Shown: positions 55,187-64,000 of the stretch, piece after piece
Layout: each line of letters begins with the position of its first letter
How positions within the stretch are numbered: the first letter of the stretch is position 1
Position numbers and translations under genes: made by a program
NCBI RefSeq assembly: GCF_027214025.1
Contig: NZ_JAPWHB010000003.1
Coordinates: forward strand, 372,001 to 436,000
DNA: 64,000 bases
Direction of reading: 5' to 3'
From: Parahoeflea alexandrii
Lineage (GTDB): Bacteria; Pseudomonadota; Alphaproteobacteria; Rhizobiales; Rhizobiaceae
The notes under the pieces: generated by a model
The model's database searches: none
What the model was told of the DNA's origin: nothing
What the model saw: the letters and a program-made list of their open reading frames with translations, nothing else

Positions 55187-56122
55187 TCAGGCGCGCGGGT
55201 GGGCGCGGTCGTAGATCTCGATGAGGCGGCTTGCATCGACGCCGGTGTAGACCTGGGTGGTCGACAGGCTGGCGTGGCCGAGCAGTTCCTGGATGGTCCT
55301 GAGATCGCCGCCGCCGGCGAGAAGATGGGTGGCGAAGGAGTGTCTCAGCGCATGCGGGGTGGCGGTGTCGGGCAGGTCGAGGGCTCCGCGCAGGCGGCGC
55401 ATTTCCTTCTGCACGATGGCCGGCTGCAGCGGGCCGCCGCGCGCGCCGCGGAACAGCGGCTTATCCGGGCCGGGCGAATAGGGGCAGAGCCTGCGATATT
55501 CGGCAATCGCCTCCCTTGCCACCGGCAGCAGCGGCACGATGCGGGTCTTGCCGCCCTTGCCGGTGATCCTCAATGTTTCGCCGTCGCGCGGCAGGTCGCC
55601 CGATGTCAGCGACAGGGCTTCGGAAATGCGCAGGCCGCAGCCGTATAGCAGCGTCAGCACGGCGCTCGAGCGGGCGGCGATCCAGGGTTCGTCGGCGAGC
55701 TGCAGGTCGGAGTCGACGACGCGCAGGGCGTCGCGTGCACTCAGCGGCTTGGGCAGCGACTTCGGTTGGCGCGGCGCCCGTGTGGCAGAGGCGCCGGCGG
55801 CATTGGCCATGCCCTTGCGCTCGAGATGGCGCAGGAACGAGCGGATGCCGGCAAGGCCGCGCCCCAGCGTCCGTGCACCGGCGCCGCCGCGCCGCCGCTC
55901 GGCCATGAAGGCACGCAGGTCGAGCGGGCGCAGATCGGCGAGGTCGGCGATCCGCGGCGGACCGCCGAGATGGGTGGTCAGGAACCCCAGGAACTGGCGC
56001 AGATCGCGCTCGTAGGCATCGGCTGTCTTCGGCGACAGCCGCCGCTCATCGGTCAGCTGGGCGAGCCAGCGCTGCTGCTCGGCGATGACATCAGGGGCGG
56101 CGATGACAAGCGGCTGGGTCAT
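55187..56122 (-). CDS. xerC: Tyrosine recombinase XerC
   Basis: A 311-residue site-specific recombinase that resolves chromosome dimers at dif. The catalytic residues are Arg165 (YGCGLRISEAL), Lys189 (ITGKGGKTRIVPL), His257 and Arg260 (PHALRHSFATHLL), His283 (ELLGHASLSTTQ) and Tyr292 (VYTGVD). The N-terminal SAM-like domain is intact. ATG 56122 is used; an upstream extension is unlikely. No mobile element surrounds it, so it is the housekeeping XerC rather than an integrase. Confidence 0.95.
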   Translation of the reverse strand: MTQPLVIAAPDVIAEQQRWLAQLTDERRLSPKTADAYERDLRQFLGFLTTHLGGPPRIADLADLRPLDLRAFMAERRRGGAGARTLGRGLAGIRSFLRHLERKGMANAAGASATRAPRQPKSLPKPLSARDALRVVDSDLQLADEPWIAARSSAVLTLLYGCGLRISEALSLTSGDLPRDGETLRITGKGGKTRIVPLLPVAREAIAEYRRLCPYSPGPDKPLFRGARGGPLQPAIVQKEMRRLRGALDLPDTATPHALRHSFATHLLAGGGDLRTIQELLGHASLSTTQVYTGVDASRLIEIYDRAHPRA

Positions 56123-56320
56123 GATGGATCCGTGGTTGGCAACGGCCTGCCGGAACGCTCCGGTGGTGAGACTGAGCGGCCACACCTGCGGCCAATCTTG
56201 ACCCGGACTATTGCATGATGGGCTTAGCGGGGGGTAAACGAGTGCGGCGCAATGATGTCATCATGGCATCACAATCTGTTGCCATAGGTTTTGTCAGGCG
56301 GACGAAAGAGGGTCGAATCC

Positions 56321-57229
56321 ATGGCGTATGTGGCTGAGATTTCAGACCGGTTGCAAGTGCTTGCCCATGGTCGCCCCGGACACATCATCGACCGGCTGAT
56401 CGCCGAGCGCGGCGGTCGCCTGGTCGAACATCCGACCTGGCCGCTGATGCGGCCGTTTCTCTATGCCACGCTGAAATACGGCGCCGCGGTGCGGATGGCC
56501 GACGCCATCGGGCCGTTGTCCGGCCACGGCGCGTTCCAGCACATCAGCGACCTGTTGAAGCTCGACATCCAGTCGCGCTTCGAGGACCGGATCCCGAAGA
56601 CGGGCGGCTTCCTGCTGGTGGCCAACCACCCGACCGGCATTGCCGACGGCGTGGCGATGTTCGATTTTTTGAGCCGCCACCGGCCCGACATGATGATCTT
56701 CGCCAACCGTGACGCGGTGCGGGTCAGCCCGCGCTTCAACGAGATCATCATCCCGGTGGAATGGCGCGAGGACTACAAGAGCCGCGACAAGACCCGCGAG
56801 ACCCTGCAGCTGACAAACCGCGCTGTGCAGGACGGCAAGGCGACGGTGCTGTTTCCCTCCGGCCGCATTGCCTTCTGGCACGAGGGCAGACTGACCGAAC
56901 GGCCGTGGAAGGTCTCGGCGGTGACGCTCGCCCGCCGGCACGAGCTGCCGGTGATTCCGGTCAATATCTCGGCACGCAATTCCGGCCTGTTCTACTGGCT
57001 GTCGAAACATTCGACCGAACTCAGAGACATGACCGTGTTCCACGAGCTTCTGAACAAGAAGCATCACACGTTCCGCTTCACGGTCGGCAAGCCGATCATG
57101 CCCGAGGCGCTCGACGGCGATCCGGCGGAAGCGGTGAAGGCGCTCGAATACCACACCGTGCACGGCCTTGCGAAAGATCCGGACAGGGCCTTCGAGCCGG
57201 CGCCGAAGGGCTGGAGCCAGTCTGGCTGA
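56321..57229 (+). CDS. Lysophospholipid acyltransferase family protein
   Basis: A 302-residue acyltransferase. The active motif is LLVANHPTGIADGVAMFDFL, a variant of the HX4D box with five residues between His and Asp. VLFPSGRIAFWHEGRLTERP is the phosphate-binding region, and LPVIPVNISARNSGLFYWLS follows. It probably acylates a lysophospholipid or ornithine-like lipid, but the acceptor is unknown. ATG 56321 is chosen, since an upstream start would add 10 residues unlike the family. Confidence 0.88.
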   Translation: MAYVAEISDRLQVLAHGRPGHIIDRLIAERGGRLVEHPTWPLMRPFLYATLKYGAAVRMADAIGPLSGHGAFQHISDLLKLDIQSRFEDRIPKTGGFLLVANHPTGIADGVAMFDFLSRHRPDMMIFANRDAVRVSPRFNEIIIPVEWREDYKSRDKTRETLQLTNRAVQDGKATVLFPSGRIAFWHEGRLTERPWKVSAVTLARRHELPVIPVNISARNSGLFYWLSKHSTELRDMTVFHELLNKKHHTFRFTVGKPIMPEALDGDPAEAVKALEYHTVHGLAKDPDRAFEPAPKGWSQSG

Positions 57230-57310
57230 AGGTGAATCATGCGGATTATGCCGCTATGCCTGCGATCATTAACCCTGAGATTATCTTCTATGGACTGATA
57301 TGCGGGATTC

Positions 57311-57363
57311 TGCTATTAAATAGCATAGTGGCGCATCCGATTTGGACTCGGAAGCGCCACTAT
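57311..57363. repeat. Tandem palindromes downstream of the acyltransferase gene
   Basis: TGCTAT-TAA-ATAGCA (57311-57325) abuts a larger inverted repeat. ATAGTGGCGC (57325-57334) pairs with GCGCCACTAT (57354-57363), and inside it TCCGA (57336-57340) pairs with TCGGA (57348-57352). Together they make a 15-bp stem with one A/A mismatch. No T-run follows directly. A short minor frame (57256-57597 on the plus strand, one helix) overlaps this area and is not supported. Confidence 0.6.
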
Positions 57364-57515
57364 TCTTACCCCTTTTGGAAGGGGGCAGGTCGGTTAGCCG
57401 CCGTCAGGCGGATACGGGTAATCTCCCGGCTATACGCCACATTGCCTTCTCCATTTCTCTGGGGTGCCAGTGACGGGGATACCCTCCCCGCCGTTGGGTC
57501 CGTGCGATGCGGAAT

Positions 57516-58067
57516 TCAACGAAAGACGTCATCATCGACGTCTTCGTTCTCGAAAAAGGGGATTCCAGCCCCTTCGGTGACTTGTGGAGCCTCGTGAGCA
57601 GATTGCTCGGAGGCTTCATTTGTTTCGGGTTTTAGTAACCCAAAATATTTCATGCCTTCTTGCGTTATTCGAAATCGGCCCTCGTCGAGGCGCTCAGCGT
57701 ATCCGCTATTAGCTAGATTCATCATTTTAGTACGAAGTGACGGCTTTTTGAGATCGCCAATGCCCAATGACGCCGCTACGCCCATAACTTCATCGTATCC
57801 AAAGCCAGATTGATACCTAGTGCACAGCTCGCCGAATATACGCCTCCAATCATCAGAAGGCATACGCTGGCGGGGGGATGCAGAGGACCTCGCTGCGGTT
57901 TTGCCTTGTGGCTGCATATCTTGAATGTATTTGGCGGAAAGTTCGAAAGCATCAACGCGTGCCCTTGCGGCCGCGCGCTTCTGCAGCAGATCATTAATCT
58001 GCTGGTCGAGATCGGATAGTTCGCGTTTAGCGATAGATAGTTGTTCAAGAATCGGGTTCGTGGCCAT
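57516..58067 (-). CDS. Coiled-coil and winged-helix-like protein, function unknown
   Basis: A 183-residue protein. Residues 1-50 form a coiled coil (LEQLSIAKRELSDLDQQIND, then LLQKRAAARARVDAFELS). After a Gln/Ser/Lys linker comes a compact helical domain (SDDWRRIFGELCTRYQSGFG, YDEVMGVAASLGIGDLKKPS, LRTKMMNLANSGYAERLDEG, then RFRITQEGMKYF) with winged-helix-like spacing. The C-terminus is acidic (ENEDVDDDVFR). The family is not recognised. Codon use is less GC-biased than neighbours. The start at 58067 lacks a good ribosome-binding site. Confidence 0.6.
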   Translation of the reverse strand: MATNPILEQLSIAKRELSDLDQQINDLLQKRAAARARVDAFELSAKYIQDMQPQGKTAARSSASPRQRMPSDDWRRIFGELCTRYQSGFGYDEVMGVAASLGIGDLKKPSLRTKMMNLANSGYAERLDEGRFRITQEGMKYFGLLKPETNEASEQSAHEAPQVTEGAGIPFFENEDVDDDVFR

Positions 58068-58167
58068 ATCATCGCTTATATACATAGTGTGGTGTAGGCG
58101 CAATAGGTGTGTGTAACTTATTTTTCCGCTATGCCGCTACGTATTGCGTATAGGTGTGTCTAAATAC

Positions 58168-58193
58168 AAAAACGGCCCGGGATGACCGGGCCG
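58168..58193 (-). terminator. Rho-independent terminator of fsa
   Basis: On the minus strand CGGCCCGG-TCATC-CCGGGCCG forms an 8-bp stem (58173-58193). It is followed by five T of the minus strand (58168-58172) right after the fsa stop. Confidence 0.85.
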
Positions 58194-58220
58194 CTGAAAT
58201 CAATCTGAACCGCAGTCAGA

Positions 58221-58874
58221 TCAGGCGATGGACTGGCCGGTCTTCTTCCAGTCGGCCAGAAACGCGTCGAGGCCCTTGTCGGTCAGCGGGTGCTTGACCA
58301 GCGCCTTGATGGTCGAGGCCGGGATGGTGGCCACGTCGGCGCCGATCAGGGCGGCTTCCTTGACGTGATTGACGGTGCGGATCGAGGCGGCGAGGATCTC
58401 GGTGTCGAAGCCATAATTGTCGTAGATCTGGCGAATTTCGCGGATCAGGTCCATGCCGTCGATGCCCATGTCGTCGAGCCGGCCGATGAAGGGCGAGATG
58501 AAGGACGCGCCGGCCTTGGCGGCGAGCAGCGCCTGGTTGGCCGAGAAGCACAGCGTCACATTGGTCATGTGGCCATCGGATGTCAGCGCCCGGCAGGCCT
58601 TCAGGCCGTCGAGCGTCAGCGGCAGCTTGATGCAGATATTGTCGGCGATCTTGGCGAGAACCGCGGCTTCCTTCATCATCGCGTCGTATTCGGTGGCGGC
58701 GACTTCGGCGGAGACCGGACCGTCGACGATCGAGCAGATTTCCTTGGTGACCTCGCGAATGTCGCGGCCGGATTTCATGATCAGCGAAGGGTTGGTGGTG
58801 ACGCCGTCGATCAGGCCCAGATCGTTGAGCTCCCTGATCTCGCCCACGTCGGCTGTATCAACAAAGAATTTCAT
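58221..58874 (-). CDS. fsa: Fructose-6-phosphate aldolase (transaldolase-like, TalC/FSA)
   Basis: A 217-residue class I aldolase of the small transaldolase family. The N-terminal [20 protein letters not shown], then [20 protein letters not shown], is typical. The Schiff-base lysine is in [15 protein letters not shown], and [20 protein letters not shown] and [19 protein letters not shown] follow. It either cleaves fructose-6-phosphate or acts as a transaldolase, and the family does not separate these easily. ATG 58874 gives the family N-terminus. A terminator follows the stop, and priA diverges upstream. Confidence 0.93.
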   Translation of the reverse strand: MKFFVDTADVGEIRELNDLGLIDGVTTNPSLIMKSGRDIREVTKEICSIVDGPVSAEVAATEYDAMMKEAAVLAKIADNICIKLPLTLDGLKACRALTSDGHMTNVTLCFSANQALLAAKAGASFISPFIGRLDDMGIDGMDLIREIRQIYDNYGFDTEILAASIRTVNHVKEAALIGADVATIPASTIKALVKHPLTDKGLDAFLADWKKTGQSIA

Positions 58875-58969
58875 ATCACACTCCCAAACTGCGCTTGCCG
58901 TGACTGTCCGGTGCGCTCTGAACAATTCCGGGTTCCCTTTAGCCCAAAGCGGGGGCAAGGTCACGCCAC

Positions 58970-61174
58970 ATGGCCAAAGATTCGCGACAAATTGAAGGCG
59001 GGCTGTTTCCCCGCAAAGTGGTTCCCGTGCTCATACCGATGCCGGCGGAGCGGGCCTATTCCTATGCGCTGCCCCAAGGTGTGGAGGCAGGACCCGGGCA
59101 GATCGTGCAGGTGCCGCTGGGGCCGCGGCTGGTGGCGGGCATCGTCTGGGACGGGGAGGCCGACCAGGTCAATCCGGACAAGCTGCGGGAAGTGACCCAG
59201 GTGTTTGACTGCCCGCCGATCGTCGAACCGATGCGCCGCTTCATCGACTGGGTTTCGGCCTACACGCTGTCGCCGCCGGGGCTGGTGGCGCGCATGGCGC
59301 TGAGGGCGCCGGCAGCGTTCGATCCGGAACCGATGATCGATGCGCTGAGGCTGACGGAGACACGGCCGGAGCGGCTGACGGCGGCGCGCGAGCGGGTGCT
59401 CGAACAGGCGGGTGACGGGCTGGCCTGGAGCAAAAGTGGGCTGGCGCATGCGGCCGGCGTGACACCGAGCGTGATCGACGGGCTGTTTGCGCAAGGCGTG
59501 TTCGAGCCGGTGAAACTGCCGCCGCCGCCGGTGGTGCCCGAGCCCGATCCGGATTACCAGCCGGCGGTGCTGGAGGACGGGCAGGCGGAGGCCGCGGACG
59601 CGCTCCGGGCCACCGTCGCCAAGGGCGGGTTCGGCGTCACCTTGCTTGACGGGGTCACCGGCTCGGGCAAGACCGAGGTCTATTTCGAGGCGATCGCCGA
59701 GGCGGTTCGGGCCGGACGGCAGGTGCTGATCCTGCTGCCCGAAATCGCGCTGACCAACGCGTTTCTCGACCGGTTCCACGCTCGCTTCGGGGCGCGGCCG
59801 GCGGAATGGCATTCGGAGCTGGCGCCCCGGATGCGCGAGAAGGTTTGGCGGCAGGTGACCGAGGGCCGGGTCAGCGTGGTGGCCGGCGCGCGCTCGGCGC
59901 TGTTCCTGCCGTTCCATGATCTGGGGCTGATCATCGTCGACGAGGAGCACGACCCGGCCTACAAGCAGGAGGACCGGGTGTTCTACAATGCCCGCGACAT
60001 GGCGGTGGTGCGGGCCCGCCTGGCGGGCATCCCGGTGGTGCTGGCCTCGGCGACGCCGTCGATCGAAAGCCGGGTGAACGCGGCGCAGGGCCGCTACAGC
60101 CATCTCGTGCTGCCGGGCCGTTATGCCGATGCCGGGCTGCCGGACCTGAAGCTCGTCGATCTCAGGCGCTATCCACCGGCGCGCGGCGGCTTCCTGTCGC
60201 CGCTGCTGCTCAGGGCCATGGCGGAGACTCTCGAACGCAAGGAACAGTCGCTGCTGTTCCTGAACCGGCGCGGCTATGCGCCGTTGACGCTCTGCCGGGT
60301 CTGCGGCCATCGTTTCGAGTGCCCGCAATGTTCGAGCTGGCTGGTCGAGCACCGGTTCCGCGGGCAGCTGCAATGCCATCATTGCGGACATAGCGAGCCG
60401 ACGCCGCAGGCCTGCCCGTCCTGCGGCGCACTCGATCACCTCACCCCTTGCGGGCCGGGGATCGAACGGATCGCGGAAGAAGCCGACAAGCATTTCCCCG
60501 ATGCCCGCGTGATCGTGCTGTCGTCGGACATGGCGGGCGGCACGCGGCGGCTGAGGATCGAGCTCGAGGCGATTGCCAAGGGCGAGGCGGATATCGTCAT
60601 CGGCACGCAGCTGGTGGCCAAGGGGCACAATTTCCCGCTGATGACGCTGGTCGGCGTGGTCGACGCCGATCTGGGCCTGTCGAACGGCGATCCGCGCGCC
60701 GCCGAGCGGACCTACCAGCTCTTGTCGCAGGTGACCGGCCGGGCCGGGCGCTCGGGGCGCAAGAGCCTGGGCCTGATCCAGACCTACCAGCCGCAGCACC
60801 CGGTGATGCAGGCGCTGGCCTCGGGCGAGCCGGAGGCGTTCTACGAGCGCGAGACCGACGAGCGCAACCGCGCGATGCTGCCACCCTTCGGCCGCCTTGC
60901 CTCGGTGATCGTCTCGGCCGCCACACGGCCGGAGGCTGAGACCCACGCGCGGGGCCTGCGCGCTGCAGCGCCTGCCGCGCCCGGCATCATGGTGCTGGGA
61001 CCGGCGGAAGCGCCGCTGGCCCTGATCCGCGGCCGCTACCGCTTCCGCCTGCTGGTGCACGGCGAGCGGGGCAAGGACATGCAGGGGTTTGTCCGCGCGA
61101 TGCTGGCGCAGGGGCCGAAGGTGCGCGGCTCGGTTCAGGTGCAGGTGGATATCGACCCGCAGAGCTTCTTGTGA
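58970..61174 (+). CDS. priA: Primosomal replication helicase PriA
   Basis: A 734-residue 3'-5' helicase that restarts stalled forks. The N-terminal DNA-binding domain begins [20 protein letters not shown]. Walker A is at residues 228-236 ([13 protein letters not shown]), and the DEEH box is near residue 324 ([13 protein letters not shown]). The zinc region has paired Cys: [17 protein letters not shown] and [19 protein letters not shown]. The C-terminal helicase lobe carries [20 protein letters not shown]. It is divergent from fsa over 95 bases. Confidence 0.97.
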   Translation: MAKDSRQIEGGLFPRKVVPVLIPMPAERAYSYALPQGVEAGPGQIVQVPLGPRLVAGIVWDGEADQVNPDKLREVTQVFDCPPIVEPMRRFIDWVSAYTLSPPGLVARMALRAPAAFDPEPMIDALRLTETRPERLTAARERVLEQAGDGLAWSKSGLAHAAGVTPSVIDGLFAQGVFEPVKLPPPPVVPEPDPDYQPAVLEDGQAEAADALRATVAKGGFGVTLLDGVTGSGKTEVYFEAIAEAVRAGRQVLILLPEIALTNAFLDRFHARFGARPAEWHSELAPRMREKVWRQVTEGRVSVVAGARSALFLPFHDLGLIIVDEEHDPAYKQEDRVFYNARDMAVVRARLAGIPVVLASATPSIESRVNAAQGRYSHLVLPGRYADAGLPDLKLVDLRRYPPARGGFLSPLLLRAMAETLERKEQSLLFLNRRGYAPLTLCRVCGHRFECPQCSSWLVEHRFRGQLQCHHCGHSEPTPQACPSCGALDHLTPCGPGIERIAEEADKHFPDARVIVLSSDMAGGTRRLRIELEAIAKGEADIVIGTQLVAKGHNFPLMTLVGVVDADLGLSNGDPRAAERTYQLLSQVTGRAGRSGRKSLGLIQTYQPQHPVMQALASGEPEAFYERETDERNRAMLPPFGRLASVIVSAATRPEAETHARGLRAAAPAAPGIMVLGPAEAPLALIRGRYRFRLLVHGERGKDMQGFVRAMLAQGPKVRGSVQVQVDIDPQSFL

Positions 61175-61603
61175 GGGTCGGCGAGTGATGGTAATTTATT
61201 GAAAGGGCTTTCTTTGCACCATGGTTGCAAAGGCGGCGGCCGGTATCGGCCCATAGCGGACCTTTGGTCACTCTGCAGTGAACGGATGTCTCGAGCCCAA
61301 TCGTATTTCGATTATTTCCTGCGCTCGCTCGCAGTACGGCAAGGTCGGCGGGATCCCGGTGCTCTGTGCTGCGGGGCAGTGGTAGAACTGCCGTTCATCC
61401 AAAGAAAAGCGCGGCAAGGACCACCGAGGCGCGTACAGCGATCATGCCATTGGTCTGTGCGCCTCTTACCGTATTTGCTCGTCATGGGCAGCCATTGGCT
61501 GGTCTGGCAAGAGAGCCTGCGGATGGCCCGCCGGGTGCCGGCAATCAAGGCGGTGCCTGATCAGATCATCCGCGAAGAGACTTCAATGTTGCGGATCCCG
61601 AAA
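61175..61603. other. Intergenic region after priA, no gene recognised
   Basis: Four hundred and thirty bases without a supported gene. The only long frames are overlapping, have no family motif and no good ribosome-binding site. In related genomes an atp operon often follows priA, but it is absent here, so this stretch may be a rearrangement boundary. Confidence 0.5.
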
Positions 61604-62617
61604 TCACAATCTGTATGATCCGGGTGTCCGGTTGGTCCATTTGCGAAAGGCACGGTGGAAGTTCGCCGGGGCAGAAAAGCCGGTATCAAAGGCGATTACT
61701 TCGATGCTGTTCGTGCCTTGCTGAAGCGCCCGGATAGCAATGTCGCGGCGCAACGCGTCCTTGATGTCCTGAAAGGATGTCCCTTCCTCCTTCAAGCGGC
61801 GGTTCAGCGTCCGGGGCGTCATTTTCAGGGCATTGGCCGCATCCAGAAGTTGGCACGTTTGCCATGCCGCACCGTAAAGAAAGGCACGGACACGCAAGCT
61901 GTATGTGTGAGCGCGCGAGCCGGTGAAGATCCAGTCAAGCGGCGCACGCTCAAGGAACACGGATGCCTCGGCGGGACTGCGGGTGATCGGACGGTTAAAT
62001 TGGCGTGGATCGAAGAGAATGCTGGTTTGCGGTGCATCAAACTCTACCGGACAAGGAAAGACGACTGCGTAATCCGCCGCAAAATCCGGACGCGCGAAGG
62101 CAAATCGAACCGCTTTCACCGCCGTTTCCGACCCGCCCAGCCAGGACAGGAGGCCATGTGCCAGTTTCAGGATCAGCATGTGACCAAATCGCTGCGGGGC
62201 GTTTTCGTTTGAAAAAGGGACCAACGCCAGCTCCACCTCCTCCGGTTCGTTGCGCAGGTCCAGACGAAAATCGTCCAGAAGCAGGTTCCAGAATGTCGAG
62301 AACCGATACAGCGCCGAGACCAGGCTGCTTGCTTCACGTTGCACGGTCACAAGATGTTGCAGGGCGCGCGGTCGGATCGGACGGCTCCAGAGCCCCATCA
62401 TTTCATCCCCGGTCTCCGGCGCGGCAAGCTGATAAAGCCGGGCGATCTCTTCGAGCGTGACGCGCTGCTTGGACGCCATCGGGCCGGTTTGCAGACCGGA
62501 GCGCTCCAGCAGCGACGCCATTTTTTCCGGCGTGCATCGGGATTTCAGCGCATCAAGCCAGTCCTGGATGAAACCCGCGGATACAGTCGCCAGGGATATG
62601 GGGTCTTGATCGGTCAT
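61604..62617 (-). CDS. AraC-family transcriptional regulator (OruR-like)
   Basis: A 337-residue regulator. The N-terminal domain of about 230 residues is of the Arabinose_bd/OruR type (SLLERSGLQTGPMASKQRVT, then FSTFWNLLLDDFRLDLR). The C-terminal AraC HTH has ALKMTPRTLNRRLKEEGTSF and IAFDTGFSAPANFHRAFRKW, then TNRTPGSYRL. It is divergent from the acyl-CoA dehydrogenase gene over 112 bases and probably controls it. The effector is unknown. ATG 62617 is used; an upstream extension has no clear support. Confidence 0.9.
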   Translation of the reverse strand: MTDQDPISLATVSAGFIQDWLDALKSRCTPEKMASLLERSGLQTGPMASKQRVTLEEIARLYQLAAPETGDEMMGLWSRPIRPRALQHLVTVQREASSLVSALYRFSTFWNLLLDDFRLDLRNEPEEVELALVPFSNENAPQRFGHMLILKLAHGLLSWLGGSETAVKAVRFAFARPDFAADYAVVFPCPVEFDAPQTSILFDPRQFNRPITRSPAEASVFLERAPLDWIFTGSRAHTYSLRVRAFLYGAAWQTCQLLDAANALKMTPRTLNRRLKEEGTSFQDIKDALRRDIAIRALQQGTNSIEVIAFDTGFSAPANFHRAFRKWTNRTPGSYRL

Positions 62618-62729
62618 GGGCGCCCTTGATTGGCGTAATCGGATACATTTCTGGCAAATAATGAGCTTATCGGCAAGTTGCATAGTGATTAGATGACGCA
62701 AAACCATAGTTTCAGAAGGGGAGCCAGGT

Positions 62730-64000
62730 ATGCTCTATCAGCCGCCAGTACAGGATTTGATGTTCTGTATCGAACACCTTTCCCACTGGAATGAGGTGTC
62801 CGCGCGGGACCAGTATTCCCAATTCGACTTGTCGGATGTCGGCGCCGTGCTGGAGGGCTATGCCCAATTCTGTGCCGAACAGATAGCACCATTGTCCCAT
62901 ATCGGGGACACGCTGGGTGCCCGGTTTGATAAGGGCCGTGTGACCATGCCCGAAGGCCACGCGCGGGCCTACGCTCAGTTTGTCGAAATGGGCTGGCAGG
63001 CGCTGACCCATCCCGTGGAATATGGCGGCACCGGGCTTCCGCGCGCGGTTGGCGCGGCGGCGGTGGAGATGCTGAATGCCGCTGATATGAGCTTCGGCCT
63101 CTGCCCGCTCTTGACCGATGGGGCGATCGAGGCGCTGCTGCTCACCGGCTCGGACGAACAGAAAGCTGCCTATCTGGAGCCGCTGATTGCCGGGCGCTGG
63201 TCCGGAACGATGAACCTGACCGAGCCGCAGGCGGGCAGCGATCTGGGCCGGGTGGCGACGAAGGCCTTGCCGCGCGGGGATGGCAGCTATGGTATCTCCG
63301 GGACGAAGATCTTCATCACCTATGGCGCCCAAGATCTGACTGAGAACATCATCCACCTCGTGCTGGCGCGCACACCTGATGCGCCAGCGGGGCCGAAGGG
63401 GCTGAGCCTTTTCATCGTGCCACAAAAGCTGGTGGAACCGGACGGAACGCCGGGGGCCGGCAACTCGGTGAACTGCTTGAGCATCGAACACAAACTGGGC
63501 GTGCGCGCCAGCCCGACGGCAGTGCTGGAGTACGATGATGCCACCGGGTTCCTGATCGGCAACGAAAACTCTGGCCTGGAATACATGTTCATCATGATGA
63601 ACGCCGCGCGGTTCTCGGTGGGGGTGCAGGGAATCGGAATCTCCGAGCGGGCCTATCAGCGTGCCCTGGCCTACGCGCGCGACCGGGTGCAGAGCCGCCC
63701 GGTGAACGGCGGCAGCAAGGACGCCGTCCCGATCATCGACCACCCGGATGTGCGCCGCATGCTCATGCGGATGCGCAGCCTCACCGAAGGCGGGCGGGCA
63801 ATGGCGGCGGCGACCGCGGGGCTGCTGGACATCGCGCATCACGGGGATGATCCCGAAATCGGCGCGCTGGCCGAATTCATGGTCCCGCTGGTCAAGGGGT
63901 TTTGCTCGGAACGCGCGGTCGAGGTCGCTTCTCTGGGCGTGCAAATCCACGGCGGCATGGGCTTTATCGAAGAAACCGGCGCCGCCCAGCACTACCGCGA
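62730..64000 (+). CDS. Acyl-CoA dehydrogenase, 3' end outside window
   Basis: At least 423 residues, still open at the window edge. The N-terminal YQPPVQDLMFCIEHLSHW is the unusual extension of the large acyl-CoA dehydrogenases (DmdC/FadE-like). The FAD region has SGTMNLTEPQAGSDLGRV, then GISGTKIFITYGAQDLTENI. Near the end, GVQIHGGMGFIEETGAAQHYR is the family hallmark. It could oxidise 3-methylmercaptopropionyl-CoA or another acyl-CoA. ATG 62730 follows GAAGGGGAG. It is divergent from the AraC gene. Confidence 0.92.
   Translation, partial: MLYQPPVQDLMFCIEHLSHWNEVSARDQYSQFDLSDVGAVLEGYAQFCAEQIAPLSHIGDTLGARFDKGRVTMPEGHARAYAQFVEMGWQALTHPVEYGGTGLPRAVGAAAVEMLNAADMSFGLCPLLTDGAIEALLLTGSDEQKAAYLEPLIAGRWSGTMNLTEPQAGSDLGRVATKALPRGDGSYGISGTKIFITYGAQDLTENIIHLVLARTPDAPAGPKGLSLFIVPQKLVEPDGTPGAGNSVNCLSIEHKLGVRASPTAVLEYDDATGFLIGNENSGLEYMFIMMNAARFSVGVQGIGISERAYQRALAYARDRVQSRPVNGGSKDAVPIIDHPDVRRMLMRMRSLTEGGRAMAAATAGLLDIAHHGDDPEIGALAEFMVPLVKGFCSERAVEVASLGVQIHGGMGFIEETGAAQHYR

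Noticed and set aside
55187-56122. Phage or integron integrase
   Set aside because: The tyrosine recombinase lacks flanking attachment repeats, phage genes or cassette genes and matches XerC.
57256-57597. A 113-codon plus-strand frame with one hydrophobic segment
   Set aside because: It overlaps strong palindromes and the antisense end of the coiled-coil gene, and lacks a ribosome-binding site.
61199-61618. A 139-codon frame after priA
   Set aside because: It shows no recognisable domain or conserved pattern and overlaps another frame of equal quality.

Overview
The window is a high-GC alphaproteobacterial chromosome segment. It most resembles Hyphomicrobiales (Rhizobiales), close to Rhizobiaceae or Hoeflea-like bacteria. 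The evidence is the ffh / chorismate mutase / rpsP / rimM / trmD / rplS / leuC order, a complete mdh-sucCD-sucA-sucB-lpd TCA block, sdhCDAB, an Omp19-type lipoprotein, rhizobial-style DUF982 and DUF2867 proteins, and a rhizobial-type flagellin behind a CtrA-like box. No rRNA, tRNA, CRISPR array, insertion sequence or replication origin was recognised. The species assignment is inference from gene order and protein style.

Layout. 1-1937: end of an ABC importer operon (permease, ATPase, NMT1/ThiY-like binding protein). 2086-5322: SLC13-type permease, haemolysin-III membrane protein and a GNAT enzyme. 5523-7300: an accessory pocket with a hicAB toxin-antitoxin pair and an AT-rich patch encoding a tiny Cys-containing secreted protein. 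7301-13871: translation and export block (ffh, chorismate mutase, rpsP, rimM, trmD, rplS), interrupted by a DUF805-like membrane protein and a TSUP permease. 14029-15467: a short flagellar rod-like protein and a flagellin. 15470-16527: 1.1 kb of hairpin-rich intergenic DNA without a convincing gene. 16528-21214: polar amino-acid uptake genes, an orphan membrane protein, a methyltransferase and a LysR gene divergent from a small protein. 21497-24661: leuC and small accessory genes.

24926-28367: sdhCDAB. 28571-38966: mixed metabolism, regulation and envelope genes (creD, a Cys/Met-metabolism PLP enzyme, a medium-chain oxidoreductase divergent from a LysR gene, a PAS-GGDEF-EAL enzyme, a CMD protein, exported msrA, VOC protein, Omp19-like lipoprotein, zapE). 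39130-49576: mdh, sucC, sucD, sucA, sucB and lpd, with two unrelated small genes embedded. 49712-56122: a flavin monooxygenase plus DUF2783 partner divergent from a LuxR-type regulator, then TraB/GumN, alpha/beta-hydrolase and xerC. 56321-61174: acyltransferase, an accessory coiled-coil protein, fsa and priA. 61604-64000: an AraC regulator divergent from an acyl-CoA dehydrogenase that runs off the window.

Working together: sdhCDAB and the mdh-suc-lpd block supply most of the reactions from 2-oxoglutarate to oxaloacetate. ffh, rpsP, rimM, trmD and rplS form the classic ribosome/SRP neighbourhood. The less ordinary signals are regulatory or non-coding: a perfect TTAA-N7-TTAA box before flagellin, two TTACG-N4-CGTAA inverted repeats (before the rod-like gene and before mdh), a hicA-proximal palindrome, tandem palindromes at 57311-57363, and the multi-hairpin region at 15.7-16.3 kb. 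No wholly new multi-gene system could be demonstrated.
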